Shown here one piece after another: positions 1 through 6,291 of a stretch of DNA of 8,262 nt (position 1 is its first letter; every line of letters starts with the position of its first letter). The notes beneath the pieces are model-generated. The model made no database searches. It saw nothing but the letters and a program-made list of their open reading frames with translations, and had not been told where the DNA came from. The position numbers and the translations under genes were made by a program. The DNA is taken from positions 1 through 8,262 of the forward strand of contig JASLBS010000130.1 of NCBI GenBank assembly GCA_030146405.1, written 5' to 3'. This stretch comes from Arthrobacter sp. (GTDB lineage: Bacteria > Actinomycetota > Actinomycetes > Actinomycetales > Micrococcaceae).

Positions 1-41
1 CCCGCCGTCATAGGGTTGGAGCGCTCCCTTCCCCCGACTCC

Positions 42-46
42 AGGAG
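42..46 (+). promoter_or_regulatory. Shine-Dalgarno site that fixes the SDR start
   Basis: AGGAG lies five bases before the ATG at 52. It favours that ATG over the in-frame TTG at 16, which has no purine-rich site visible ahead of it and would add 12 residues rich in Pro and Ser before the usual SDR N-terminus. Confidence 0.75.
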
Positions 47-51
47 ACCCC

Positions 52-852
52 ATGGCACTGGCAATCGACCTCAGCGGCAGAACCGCGCTCGTGACCGGGT
101 CCACGCAGGGCATCGGCCTCGCGATCGCTGCAGGCCTCGCCGCAGCGGGTGCCCGCGTGGGCGTCAACGGCCGCAGCGAGGAACGCATGGCGCAGGCCAT
201 CGAAGCGCTGCGCAAGGACGCGCCGGACGCGGAGTTCGTGGCCGTGCCCGCGGACGTCACCACGGACGACGGCGTCGCCTCGGCACTCGGGGCCCTGCCG
301 TCGGTGGACATCCTGATCAACAACCTCGGGATCTTTGGCGCCCGGCCGGCCCTCGAGATCGACGACGCCGAGTGGCGCCGCTACTTCGAGGTGAACGTGC
401 TCACGGCCATCCGCCTCACCCGCGCCTACCTGCCCGGCATGATCGACGCCGGCTGGGGCCGCATCCAGTACATCGCCAGCGATTCCGCCGTCGTCATCCC
501 TGCCGAGATGATCCACTACGGCGTCTCCAAGACCGCGCTGCTCGGCGTCTCGCGCGGATTCGCGAAGGAGGCCGCTGGCACGGGGGTGACGGTCAACTCG
601 GTGATCGCCGGCCCCACCCACACCGGTGGCGTGGAGGACTTCGTGCACCAGCTCGTGGGCGAGGACCTCCCGTGGGAGGAGGCCCAGCGGCAGTTCATGA
701 AGGACCACCGCCCGCAGTCGCTGCTGCAGCGCCTGATCGAACCGGAGGAGATCGCCAACATGGTCACCTACCTCGCGTCCCCGCTCGCCTCGGCCACCAC
801 GGGTGCGGCGGTGCGGGTGGACGGCGGGTACGTGGACGCGATCCTCCCGTGA
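52..852 (+). CDS. classical short-chain dehydrogenase/reductase (SDR)
   Basis: A 266-residue cytoplasmic NAD(P)-dependent oxidoreductase of the classical SDR type, at the usual length for the family. The Rossmann glycine motif TGSTQGIG is at residues 15-22, the NNLG form of NNAG at 90-93, and the catalytic triad residues Ser143, Tyr156 and Lys160 (YGVSK) have family spacing. The C-terminus VDGGYVDAILP is also typical. The loop after the second beta strand reads NGRSEER with no acidic residue, which suggests NADP(H) rather than NAD(H); this is inference. The substrate cannot be told from sequence; family members act on 3-oxoacyl groups, sugars, steroids or alcohols. A possible -10 (TAGGGT, 11-16) sits at the window edge, but its -35 would be outside. 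The stop overlaps the alkA start by four bases, so the two are probably co-transcribed and translationally coupled. Confidence 0.9.
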   Translation: MALAIDLSGRTALVTGSTQGIGLAIAAGLAAAGARVGVNGRSEERMAQAIEALRKDAPDAEFVAVPADVTTDDGVASALGALPSVDILINNLGIFGARPALEIDDAEWRRYFEVNVLTAIRLTRAYLPGMIDAGWGRIQYIASDSAVVIPAEMIHYGVSKTALLGVSRGFAKEAAGTGVTVNSVIAGPTHTGGVEDFVHQLVGEDLPWEEAQRQFMKDHRPQSLLQRLIEPEEIANMVTYLASPLASATTGAAVRVDGGYVDAILP

Positions 853-1718
853 CCCGCACGGCGGTCCTCTCCCCCAACGGCGCGCTCGACGCCGGGCCCC
901 TGGCCGCGATCCTCGCGAACCACGCCATTCCCGGGTGTGAGATCGCTGGCTCGGGTGTCGAAGGACGCGTCCACACCAGGATGCTCGCCACCCCCGGTGG
1001 CCCGCGCCACGTCACCGTCACCGTCCGGCCCGACGACGTCGTGCTGACCGCCGACACGGACGACGACGCCGAGTTCGCCCACCTCGTGGCCACCACGAGG
1101 CGCTGGCTGGACCTCGACACGGACACCACGGCGGTGGCGCGCGCCTTCGCCGACGATCCGCTCCTCGGCCCGCTGGTGCGCGATCGCCCGGGGCTCCGCG
1201 CGGTGGGTTACCCGGACCCCTTCGAGGCCGCCGTCATGACGGTCCTCGGTCAGCAGGTGTCCGTGGCCGCGGGCGGCACGTTCGGCGGGAGGCTCGCCGC
1301 TGCGTACGGCACGCCGTCGCCGTCGGGCCTCACGCTCTTCCCCACGCCGGAGGTCATCGCGGACGCCCCGCAGGAGGAGCTGCGCGCCGCCGTCGGGGTC
1401 ACCCGCACGCGGGGGGCCACCGTGCAGAACGTGGCGCGCGCCGTCATCGGCGGCCTGGTGCTGGATCCCGCCGGCGACCATGCGGCGCTGCGCAGGGAAC
1501 TGCTGGCCATCCCGGGGATCGGCCCCTGGTCCGCCGACTACCTCGCCGTTCGCGTGCTGCACGACCCCGACGCCTTCACGCCGGGCGACCTCGTGGCTCG
1601 GCGCGCCATGGGCAACCCGAGTATCAGGGACGCCGAACGCCTCGCCGAGGCCTGGCGTCCCTACCGTGCCTACGCCCTGTTCCACCTCTGGACGTCCGCC
1701 ACCTATCGCGCTCCCTAG
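849..1718 (+). CDS. alkA: DNA-3-methyladenine glycosylase II (AlkA-like)
   Basis: A 289-residue base-excision repair enzyme that removes alkylated purines such as 3-methyladenine from DNA, leaving an abasic site. It has an AlkA N-terminal beta domain (about residues 1-110) and a helix-hairpin-helix-GPD domain after it. GYPDPFEAAVMTVLGQQVS marks the start of the glycosylase fold. The hairpin PGIGPWSADY is at 222-231, and the catalytic aspartate is Asp247 (TPGDLV). Trp227, Tyr231, Asp247 and Trp281 match E. coli AlkA Trp218, Tyr222, Asp238 and Trp272 in spacing. Gln136 stands where E. coli has the wedge residue Leu125. Length is close to the E. coli enzyme (282), and no Ada domain is fused to it. 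I chose GTG 849 because it overlaps the SDR stop as GTGA and begins where the AlkA domain begins; the frame stays open upstream only as a shadow of the SDR gene. Its stop shares CTAG with the convergent regulator gene. Confidence 0.9.
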   Translation: MTRTAVLSPNGALDAGPLAAILANHAIPGCEIAGSGVEGRVHTRMLATPGGPRHVTVTVRPDDVVLTADTDDDAEFAHLVATTRRWLDLDTDTTAVARAFADDPLLGPLVRDRPGLRAVGYPDPFEAAVMTVLGQQVSVAAGGTFGGRLAAAYGTPSPSGLTLFPTPEVIADAPQEELRAAVGVTRTRGATVQNVARAVIGGLVLDPAGDHAALRRELLAIPGIGPWSADYLAVRVLHDPDAFTPGDLVARRAMGNPSIRDAERLAEAWRPYRAYALFHLWTSATYRAP

Positions 1719-2914
1719 CCCGGGGCCTTCCTCCCGCTGCGCAGTGCGATCTCCAGCTCGAACCGGGCCTTCGGGTCCTTCAGTGCCTCACCGAAGAGCT
1801 CGCGAAGCTGCAGCACGCGGTAGCCGACGGTCTGGGCGTGGATGCCGAGCTCGTCGGCGATCGGTGCGCGCTGACCCCAGTGCCGCAGCCAGGCCAGCAG
1901 GGTCTCCTCGAGCTTCTCGCGCTGACCCTGCGGCAGATCCGCCAGCGGCGTCAGGCGCCGCCGGGCGAGCTCCGCGACGGCGGCCGGCTCCGCCGCGAGC
2001 ACCACCTCCGTGAGGTGCTCGTCCGCCCACACCGGAGGCTCGTCGCTGCCCTCCCTCGGCGGCAGCATGGAGGCGGCCAGGACCGCGAGGCGCAGGGATT
2101 CCGCCACCTGCTCCAGCCCACCGGCCGGGCCGATCGCGGCGCTCCGGCCGGTGAGCACCCGCGCGAGCTCGGTACGTGAGGCCGGCCCGCGTTCGGGGAC
2201 CAGGGCCACGGCGTCGGTCTCGCGCTCGACGACGATCGCGCCGGGCCCGAGCCGCTGGCGCAGCCCCCGCGCACGCTCGAGCGGCAGCGACACCACGGCC
2301 AGTCGTGAGGGAATGGTCCAGTCCGCGAGCGAGGCCGCCTGCCGCAGCGCGGTCTCGTCGGCCTGACCGAGGAGGAGGAGCTCCAGCAGCTCGGCCCGGC
2401 GGCGATCGACGGCGCCTGCGCGCTCGGACTGCTCGAAGGCGTAGGCCTCCGCGCTCACGGCCGAGAGCTCGTCGATGTACGCCATGATCGATTCGCCGAG
2501 GTTCACCACCACCGAGGAGCCGAGTCCCAGTTCCATGGAACGGCGGGACATCTCCCGGAAAGTCACGCGTGCACCCATCCGGTAGGCGCCGAGCAGCGAA
2601 TCCATGCTGCGACCCTGGCGGAACTCACCTCGGCCGAGACCTGCGACGAGCTGGCGGCTCTGCTCGGACAGGGCGGGCAGGGAGGTGCCCGGCAGCTCGA
2701 GGAAACGGTCGAGGGCGGCCGCCACCCCCATGCGCAGGCCGCGTCCGAAGTTGCCCTCGATCGGGCGGGCGTATGTGGGGACCTGCTGGGGCACCGCGAG
2801 GATGATCGCCTCGACGAGGTCCTCCGTGATGGAGCGGAGGGAGTCGCTGACGTTGGAGGGCAGGGCCAGCCACGGCGGGTCGGGGGGTGCCACGGCGGCC
2901 TGTTCCGGCTTCAT
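1715..2914 (-). CDS. PucR-family transcriptional regulator
   Basis: A 399-residue cytoplasmic DNA-binding regulator. The C-terminal HTH of PucR/CdaR proteins is clear: LEETLLAWL, then about 25 residues later a helix-turn-helix near 347-370 with the recognition segment TVGYRVLQL (362-370), followed by LFGEALKDP and FELEIALR. The N-terminal 160 or so residues are helical, resembling the sensor part found in many actinobacterial PucR proteins, and the middle (about 175-290) looks like the degenerate GGDEF-like region of the family. No membrane segment is seen. GAGGAG at 2920-2925 sits five bases before the ATG. It is transcribed divergently from the reductase-desaturase genes across 89 bases, so control of those genes and of itself is likely (inference). 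The signal is unknown. The gene meets alkA tail to tail with no terminator between them. Confidence 0.85.
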   Translation of the reverse strand: MKPEQAAVAPPDPPWLALPSNVSDSLRSITEDLVEAIILAVPQQVPTYARPIEGNFGRGLRMGVAAALDRFLELPGTSLPALSEQSRQLVAGLGRGEFRQGRSMDSLLGAYRMGARVTFREMSRRSMELGLGSSVVVNLGESIMAYIDELSAVSAEAYAFEQSERAGAVDRRRAELLELLLLGQADETALRQAASLADWTIPSRLAVVSLPLERARGLRQRLGPGAIVVERETDAVALVPERGPASRTELARVLTGRSAAIGPAGGLEQVAESLRLAVLAASMLPPREGSDEPPVWADEHLTEVVLAAEPAAVAELARRRLTPLADLPQGQREKLEETLLAWLRHWGQRAPIADELGIHAQTVGYRVLQLRELFGEALKDPKARFELEIALRSGRKAPG

Positions 2915-2939
2915 CGGAACTCCTCGAATCTATTTCGCA

Positions 2940-2969
2940 GTGATAATCAAACCCCATGAACTGTATGTC
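2940..2969 (+). promoter_or_regulatory. weak candidate promoter of the reductase-desaturase operon
   Basis: GTGATA (2940-2945, 4 of 6) and TATGTC (2964-2969, 3 of 6) are separated by 18 bases and would start RNA near 2976, leaving a leader of about 28 bases before GTG 3004. The matches are poor, as expected for an activator-dependent promoter or for a mistaken call. It almost fully overlaps the candidate promoter on the other strand. Confidence 0.3.
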
Positions 2970-2971
2970 AT
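2943..2971 (-). promoter_or_regulatory. candidate promoter of the PucR-type regulator gene
   Basis: Reading the minus strand, ATGACA (2971-2966) matches the -35 consensus at 5 of 6 positions. After a 17-base spacer, GATTAT (2948-2943) matches the -10 at 4 of 6. Transcription would start near 2936, giving a leader of about 22 bases that contains the GAGGAG ribosome site. The call rests on consensus matching alone. Confidence 0.5.
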
Positions 2972-2974
2972 GTG
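2953..2974. repeat. inverted repeat, candidate operator between divergent genes
   Basis: CCCATGA (2953-2959) and TCATGTG (2968-2974) form a dyad with a perfect five-base core (CATGA/TCATG) and an eight-base spacer. Twelve bases upstream, TGATAATCA (2941-2949) is a second short dyad, TGAT/ATCA around one central A. Both sit inside the candidate promoters. They could bind the PucR-type protein, but short dyads are common by chance. Confidence 0.35.
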
Positions 2975-2991
2975 AGAAGAACTTTAGCGGC

Positions 2992-2996
2992 GGAGG
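2992..2996 (+). promoter_or_regulatory. Shine-Dalgarno site that fixes a GTG start for the reductase
   Basis: GGAGG is seven bases before GTG 3004, an ideal distance. The in-frame ATG codons at 2956 and 2968 lie upstream of it, have no such site, and fall within the candidate promoter region. Confidence 0.75.
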
Positions 2997-3003
2997 TTAT
3001 ATC

Positions 3004-4125
3004 GTGGATGCAATGATCCGGTTCAAGAAGTTGGCGCGTGCTGCGTCCGCGCTCACCACACCCCTCTCGCCGGAAGACTTCCTGTCGCTGTTCAACCCGG
3101 TGTACTCCTCCCGCCAGCTCCGCGGCATCGTCACGCGCGTGGTGCACGAGACCGAGGACTCGGCCACCATCTACTTCCGCCCCGGCCACGGCTGGCACGC
3201 CCACCAGGCGGGCCAGTGGGCCCGGATCGGCGTGGAACTCAACGGTGTGCGCCAGTGGCGCTCCTACTCGCTCAGCAACGCCGCCGGGCAGGAACCCGCC
3301 ATCACGGTCAAGGACGCCGGCTCGGTGTCCCACGTCCTGGTGCGCGACACGAAGCCGGGGGACGTCCTCTTCCTCGCCCCGCCCCAGGGCGACTTCATCC
3401 TCCCCGAGCACCCCCGCTCGCTGCTCATGCTCACGGCCGGCAGCGGCATCACCCCCGTGATGTCCATGATCCGTACGCTCATCCCCCGGCGTCCGGATGC
3501 CGACGTGGTGCTCATCAGCTCCAACAGCACGCCGGAGAAGAGCCTGTTCCGCGAGGAGCTGGACGAGCTCGCGGACCAGTTCCCCAACCTGACGGTCCGC
3601 CACTGGTTCACCAGCGCACGCGGGCGGTTGGATTTCACGGCCAAGGCCATCGCTGACCTCTGCCCGGACTGGCGCTCCCGTGCCGCTTTCGCGTGCGGCC
3701 CCGAGGGCTTCCTCAACGAGGCCGAGAGCCTCTGGGAGCGTGAAGCGGCCCTGGAGACCGCGCAGAAGGTTCCGGACGTGAGCGCCGGCGCCGCGGCCCT
3801 GGCCTCCGGGAGCAGCACCCTCACCATCGAGCGCTTCAGCACCGACCTCACGGCGGGTGCCGGGCACGACGGCGGGCTGGTCACCTTCGAGCAGTCCGAC
3901 CGCGAGGTGCAGGCCGACGGCGACACCCCCCTCCTCGACATCGGCGAGGACGCCGGCATCCTCATGCCGAGCGGCTGCCGCATGGGTATCTGCCACAGCT
4001 GCCTCATCCCCCTCCGCGCCGGCCAGGTGCGTGATCTCCGCACGGGAGAACTGCACAACGAGCCCGGCCAGCTCATCCAGACCTGCGTCTCGGCAGCCGC
4101 CGGGCCCGTGAACCTCGATCTTTAG
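3004..4125 (+). CDS. FNR-type ferredoxin reductase with C-terminal [2Fe-2S] domain
   Basis: A 373-residue soluble electron-transfer flavoprotein. An FAD-binding barrel comes first, with RSYSLS at 86-91 contacting the flavin. The NAD(P)-binding domain follows, with AGSGITP at 145-151 and CGP at 231-233. The C-terminal plant-type ferredoxin domain carries cluster ligands Cys325, Cys330 and Cys333 (CRMGICHSC) plus Cys361. This order matches the NADPH oxidoreductase Rv3230c, known in M. tuberculosis to drive the acyl-CoA desaturase DesA3. The adjacent gene, 21 bases downstream, is such a desaturase, so the role is probably the same: NAD(P)H to FAD to [2Fe-2S] to the diiron site. Cofactor preference cannot be read with certainty. 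Phenol or xenobiotic oxygenase reductases share this layout, but the neighbour argues against that. The GTG start was chosen from the ribosome site at 2992. Confidence 0.9.
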   Translation: MDAMIRFKKLARAASALTTPLSPEDFLSLFNPVYSSRQLRGIVTRVVHETEDSATIYFRPGHGWHAHQAGQWARIGVELNGVRQWRSYSLSNAAGQEPAITVKDAGSVSHVLVRDTKPGDVLFLAPPQGDFILPEHPRSLLMLTAGSGITPVMSMIRTLIPRRPDADVVLISSNSTPEKSLFREELDELADQFPNLTVRHWFTSARGRLDFTAKAIADLCPDWRSRAAFACGPEGFLNEAESLWEREAALETAQKVPDVSAGAAALASGSSTLTIERFSTDLTAGAGHDGGLVTFEQSDREVQADGDTPLLDIGEDAGILMPSGCRMGICHSCLIPLRAGQVRDLRTGELHNEPGQLIQTCVSAAAGPVNLDL

Positions 4126-4146
4126 TCCCCCACCAGAGGAGTCCCC

Positions 4147-5292
4147 ATGACCACCACACTGACCCGCCCCGGCGCGCTCGCCGCGTCCGGCCACCCACTG
4201 GTCCGCCCCGACGCCGCCAAGCACCTGACGGACGAGCAGGTCGAGGCACTCGGCCGTGAGCTCGACGCCGTCCGCGACGAGATCCTCGCCAAGCGCGGCG
4301 CCACCGATGCCGCCTACATCCGCCGCATCATCAGGATCCAGCGCTCCCTCGAGTTCGCCGGCCGCGGCACCCTCCTCTTCAGCAAGTACAAGCCCGCCTG
4401 GTTCGCCGGGACCGCCATGCTGAGTTTCGCCAAGATCCTCGAGAACATGGAGATCGGGCACAACGTGCTGCACGGCCAGTGGGACTGGATGCGCGACCCC
4501 GACATCCACTCCACCACCTGGGAGTGGGACTTCGTCACCCCGGCACGTTCCTGGCAGCACACGCACAACGACCTGCACCACCGCTGGACCAACGTCATCG
4601 GCAAGGACCGGGACGTCGGATACAACCTGCTGCGCATGGACCCGGACCAGCGGTGGACGCCGTTCAACCTCGGTAACCCGCTGTACAACGCGATGCTGGC
4701 CCCGGTCTTCGAGTGGGGTATCGCGCTCTACGACCTCGAGATCCCCGAGTACAAGGAGGGCCTGAAGTCCAAGGAGGCCATGAACCGCGACCTCAAGGCC
4801 GTGGGCGTCAAGGTGCTCAAGCAGTTCTCCAAGGACTACGCGGCCACCCCCGCCGTGGCCATGCTGACCGGCTCCGGCAAGCAGGCCCTCTACGGCACCC
4901 TCGCCGCCAACGCCATCCGCAACTTCTGGGCGCACGCCATCATCTTCTGCGGTCACTTCCCCGACGGGACGGACACGTTCACGGAGGAGGAGGTGGACGG
5001 CGAGACGCGCGGCGACTGGTACGTCCGCCAGATGATCGGCTCTGCCAACATCTCCGGCTCCAAGTTCATGCACCTGATGTCCGGGAACCTGTCCCACCAG
5101 ATCGAGCACCACTGCTTCCCCGACCTGCCGTCCAACCGGTACGCCGAGGTGGCCGTCAAGGTCCGCGAGATCTGCACCCGCTACAAGCTCCCGTACACCA
5201 CGGGCCCCCTGCCCAAGCAGGTCGGCTCCACCTGGGCGAAGATCTTCAAGCTCGCCCTGCCGCCCCGCAGGCAGAAAACCGCAACGGCCTAG
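4147..5292 (+). CDS. membrane fatty acid (acyl-CoA) desaturase, DesA3-like
   Basis: A 381-residue integral membrane diiron enzyme that uses O2 and electrons from the upstream reductase to place a cis double bond in an acyl chain, probably at delta-9 of acyl-CoA by analogy with mycobacterial DesA3. The three histidine boxes are present: His105-x3-His109 (GHNVLH), His140-x3-His144-His145 (HTHNDLHH) and His317-x3-His321-His322 (HQIEHH, followed by CFPDLPSNRY). His276 or so in CGHFPDG may be a further metal ligand. Hydrophobic segments lie at about 84-102, 178-195 and 240-275. It is somewhat shorter than M. tuberculosis DesA3 and has no fused cytochrome b5. GAGGAG at 4136-4141 is five bases before the ATG. 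It is the second gene of the operon and ends before a strong hairpin. The regiospecificity and the acyl carrier (CoA, ACP or lipid) are inferred. Confidence 0.92.
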   Translation: MTTTLTRPGALAASGHPLVRPDAAKHLTDEQVEALGRELDAVRDEILAKRGATDAAYIRRIIRIQRSLEFAGRGTLLFSKYKPAWFAGTAMLSFAKILENMEIGHNVLHGQWDWMRDPDIHSTTWEWDFVTPARSWQHTHNDLHHRWTNVIGKDRDVGYNLLRMDPDQRWTPFNLGNPLYNAMLAPVFEWGIALYDLEIPEYKEGLKSKEAMNRDLKAVGVKVLKQFSKDYAATPAVAMLTGSGKQALYGTLAANAIRNFWAHAIIFCGHFPDGTDTFTEEEVDGETRGDWYVRQMIGSANISGSKFMHLMSGNLSHQIEHHCFPDLPSNRYAEVAVKVREICTRYKLPYTTGPLPKQVGSTWAKIFKLALPPRRQKTATA

Positions 5293-5302
5293 GCTCCACA
5301 GC

Positions 5303-5339
5303 AGCGCCGCCGCTCCCTTCCCGGGGAAACGGCGGCGCT
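5303..5339. terminator. bidirectional hairpin terminator
   Basis: AGCGCCGCCG (5303-5312) pairs perfectly with CGGCGGCGCT (5330-5339), giving a 10 base-pair GC-rich stem. A smaller TTCC/GGAA hairpin can form inside the 17-base loop. Only short T runs follow on the plus strand (TTCGTCGT), so the U-tract is poor, as is common in actinobacteria. It lies 10 bases after the desaturase stop and 26 bases beyond the convergent SRPBCC gene stop, so it can serve both. Confidence 0.75.
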
Positions 5340-5364
5340 TCGTCGTCCCGGGGTCCGGGACGGG

Positions 5365-5862
5365 TCAGGCGGCGGCGTCCTCCGCGAGGAGCGCGTCCAC
5401 CTGCCCGAGGGCCATCCGGATGCCCTCCTCCATGCCCATCTCCGCCATCTGCTCGAGCTGCTCGAGGGATGCGAAGGCGGTGACCATCGTCATGCGCGTC
5501 CGACCGTCGAGATCCTCGAGGGTGACGGTCGCCGTCGTCTCCCCCATGTCCGGCACGGGGGCGCCGTTCTCGTCCGCGAAGCCGTCCACGAAGGTGAGCC
5601 GGTGCGGCGGCTCGACGCCGGTGATGCGCCACCAGCCCCGAGCCTTCTCGCCGTCCGGCCCGGACATGACGTAGGCGGCACGGCCGCCCTCCTCGAACTC
5701 GTAGGTCTCGAAGGTGGCGGGCCAGGTGGGCGGGCCCCACCAGCGCTGCAGCTGGGCAGGGTCCGCCCAGATCTGCCAGACGCGTTCCACTCCGGCATCG
5801 AACTCCGCAACGAGCCTGAAGCGGAGTGCTTCCGTGTCCTTCTCCGTACTGATGACCGCCAT
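5365..5862 (-). CDS. SRPBCC / AHSA1-domain protein
   Basis: A 165-residue cytoplasmic protein with one START-like SRPBCC fold of the Aha1 C-terminal (YndB-like) group, the usual length for a stand-alone member. Hallmarks are the N-terminal strand followed by VWQIWADPAQLQRWWGPP (28-45), the central WWRITGVEPPHRLTFVD, and the long C-terminal helix GMEEGIRMALGQVDALL. The fold forms a hydrophobic pocket for a small lipophilic ligand, and the ligand here is unknown. It is the second gene behind an ArsR repressor, with a 12-base gap holding an AGAGG ribosome site, so the two are one transcript. This ArsR-SRPBCC pairing is widespread in actinobacteria. The SRPBCC protein is often suggested to bind or process the signal, which remains inference. 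Confidence 0.85.
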   Translation of the reverse strand: MAVISTEKDTEALRFRLVAEFDAGVERVWQIWADPAQLQRWWGPPTWPATFETYEFEEGGRAAYVMSGPDGEKARGWWRITGVEPPHRLTFVDGFADENGAPVPDMGETTATVTLEDLDGRTRMTMVTAFASLEQLEQMAEMGMEEGIRMALGQVDALLAEDAAA

Positions 5863-5874
5863 GATGCTGCCTCT

Positions 5875-6222
5875 CTAGTCCGCATCCTTCGCGCCCTCGG
5901 CGAGGATGTCCTCCATCCGGTCGACCCGTTGCCGCCAGATCCTCTCGTAGTCGTCGAGCAGGCGCCGGGCCCGCTGGACGCCGTCGACCTGTCCGCGCAC
6001 CATCTGCTCCCGTCCGCGCCTGTGCTTGGTGACGAGGTTGGCCCGCTCGAGCACGGCCACATGCTTCTGCACGGCGGCGAAACTCATGGCGTACTGCTCG
6101 GCCAGCCCCGATACCGAGGACTCGGAGATCAGGACGCGCGCCACGATATCCCTCCGGGTCGCATCGGCGAGCGCCTGGAAGAGCCTGTCCACCTCGTCCT
6201 CACCCAGCTCATCTACAACCAT
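5875..6222 (-). CDS. ArsR-family winged-helix repressor
   Basis: A 115-residue dimeric DNA-binding repressor. The N-terminal LFQALADATRRDIV (14-27) is the family signature. The winged helix-turn-helix spans about 36-74, with the recognition helix near 47-59 (SFAAVQKHVAVLE) and the wing NLVTKHRRGREQMV. The protein has no cysteine and no CVC motif, so it is not a classical metal or arsenite sensor. The C-terminal helix (84-108) likely serves dimerisation. No Shine-Dalgarno sequence precedes the ATG, but a -35/-10 pair ends just before it, so translation is probably leaderless. The perfect palindrome on the start codon implies autorepression of this gene and the SRPBCC gene behind it. Confidence 0.9.
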   Translation of the reverse strand: MVVDELGEDEVDRLFQALADATRRDIVARVLISESSVSGLAEQYAMSFAAVQKHVAVLERANLVTKHRRGREQMVRGQVDGVQRARRLLDDYERIWRQRVDRMEDILAEGAKDAD

Positions 6223-6231
6223 GTGGTTGTA
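6214..6231. promoter_or_regulatory. ArsR operator palindrome on the start codon
   Basis: TACAACCA (6214-6221), two bases, then TGGTTGTA (6224-6231) make a perfect 8-2-8 inverted repeat. It covers the arsR-type ATG, the predicted transcription start and the last base of the -10 box. ArsR dimers bind dyads of about this size at their own promoters, so bound repressor would block RNA polymerase directly. Confidence 0.7.
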
Positions 6232-6259
6232 CGTTACTCGCGGGGTGTCCGAGCGTCAA
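6231..6259 (-). promoter_or_regulatory. promoter of the ArsR-SRPBCC operon
   Basis: On the minus strand TTGACG (6259-6254, 5 of 6 to consensus) and TAACGT (6236-6231, with the key T1, A2 and T6) are spaced by exactly 17 bases. Transcription should start at about 6222-6224, at or within two bases of the ATG. No other good start site is seen for the gene. Confidence 0.65.
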
Positions 6260-6291
6260 GGGCTCCGGGCATGGCAGGATGAGGACACCAA

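Noticed and set aside
372..848. Upstream extension of the alkA frame
   Set aside because: It lies wholly inside the SDR gene in another frame and reads as Arg/Pro/His-rich noise. AlkA homology begins after GTG 849.
768..1685. A 305-codon open frame antisense to alkA
   Set aside because: Low-complexity Gly/Arg/Glu/His-rich translation without motifs, opposite a gene with all catalytic residues intact.
2956..3003. ATG 2956 as reductase start, giving a short Cys-containing leader (MNCMSC)
   Set aside because: GGAGG at 2992-2996 sits ideally for GTG 3004, and the upstream codons fall in the promoter region; the C-x2-C look is probably chance.
2968..5112. A 714-codon open frame on the minus strand across both the reductase and desaturase genes
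   Set aside because: It is the antisense shadow of two well-identified genes in GC-rich DNA, has biased composition rich in Gly, Val, Glu, Asp and Leu, shows no domain I recognise, and spans a gene boundary.
5875..6222. Metal-sensing ArsR/SmtB repressor
   Set aside because: There is no cysteine and no CVC-type site in the protein, and the neighbour is an SRPBCC protein rather than an efflux pump or arsenate gene.
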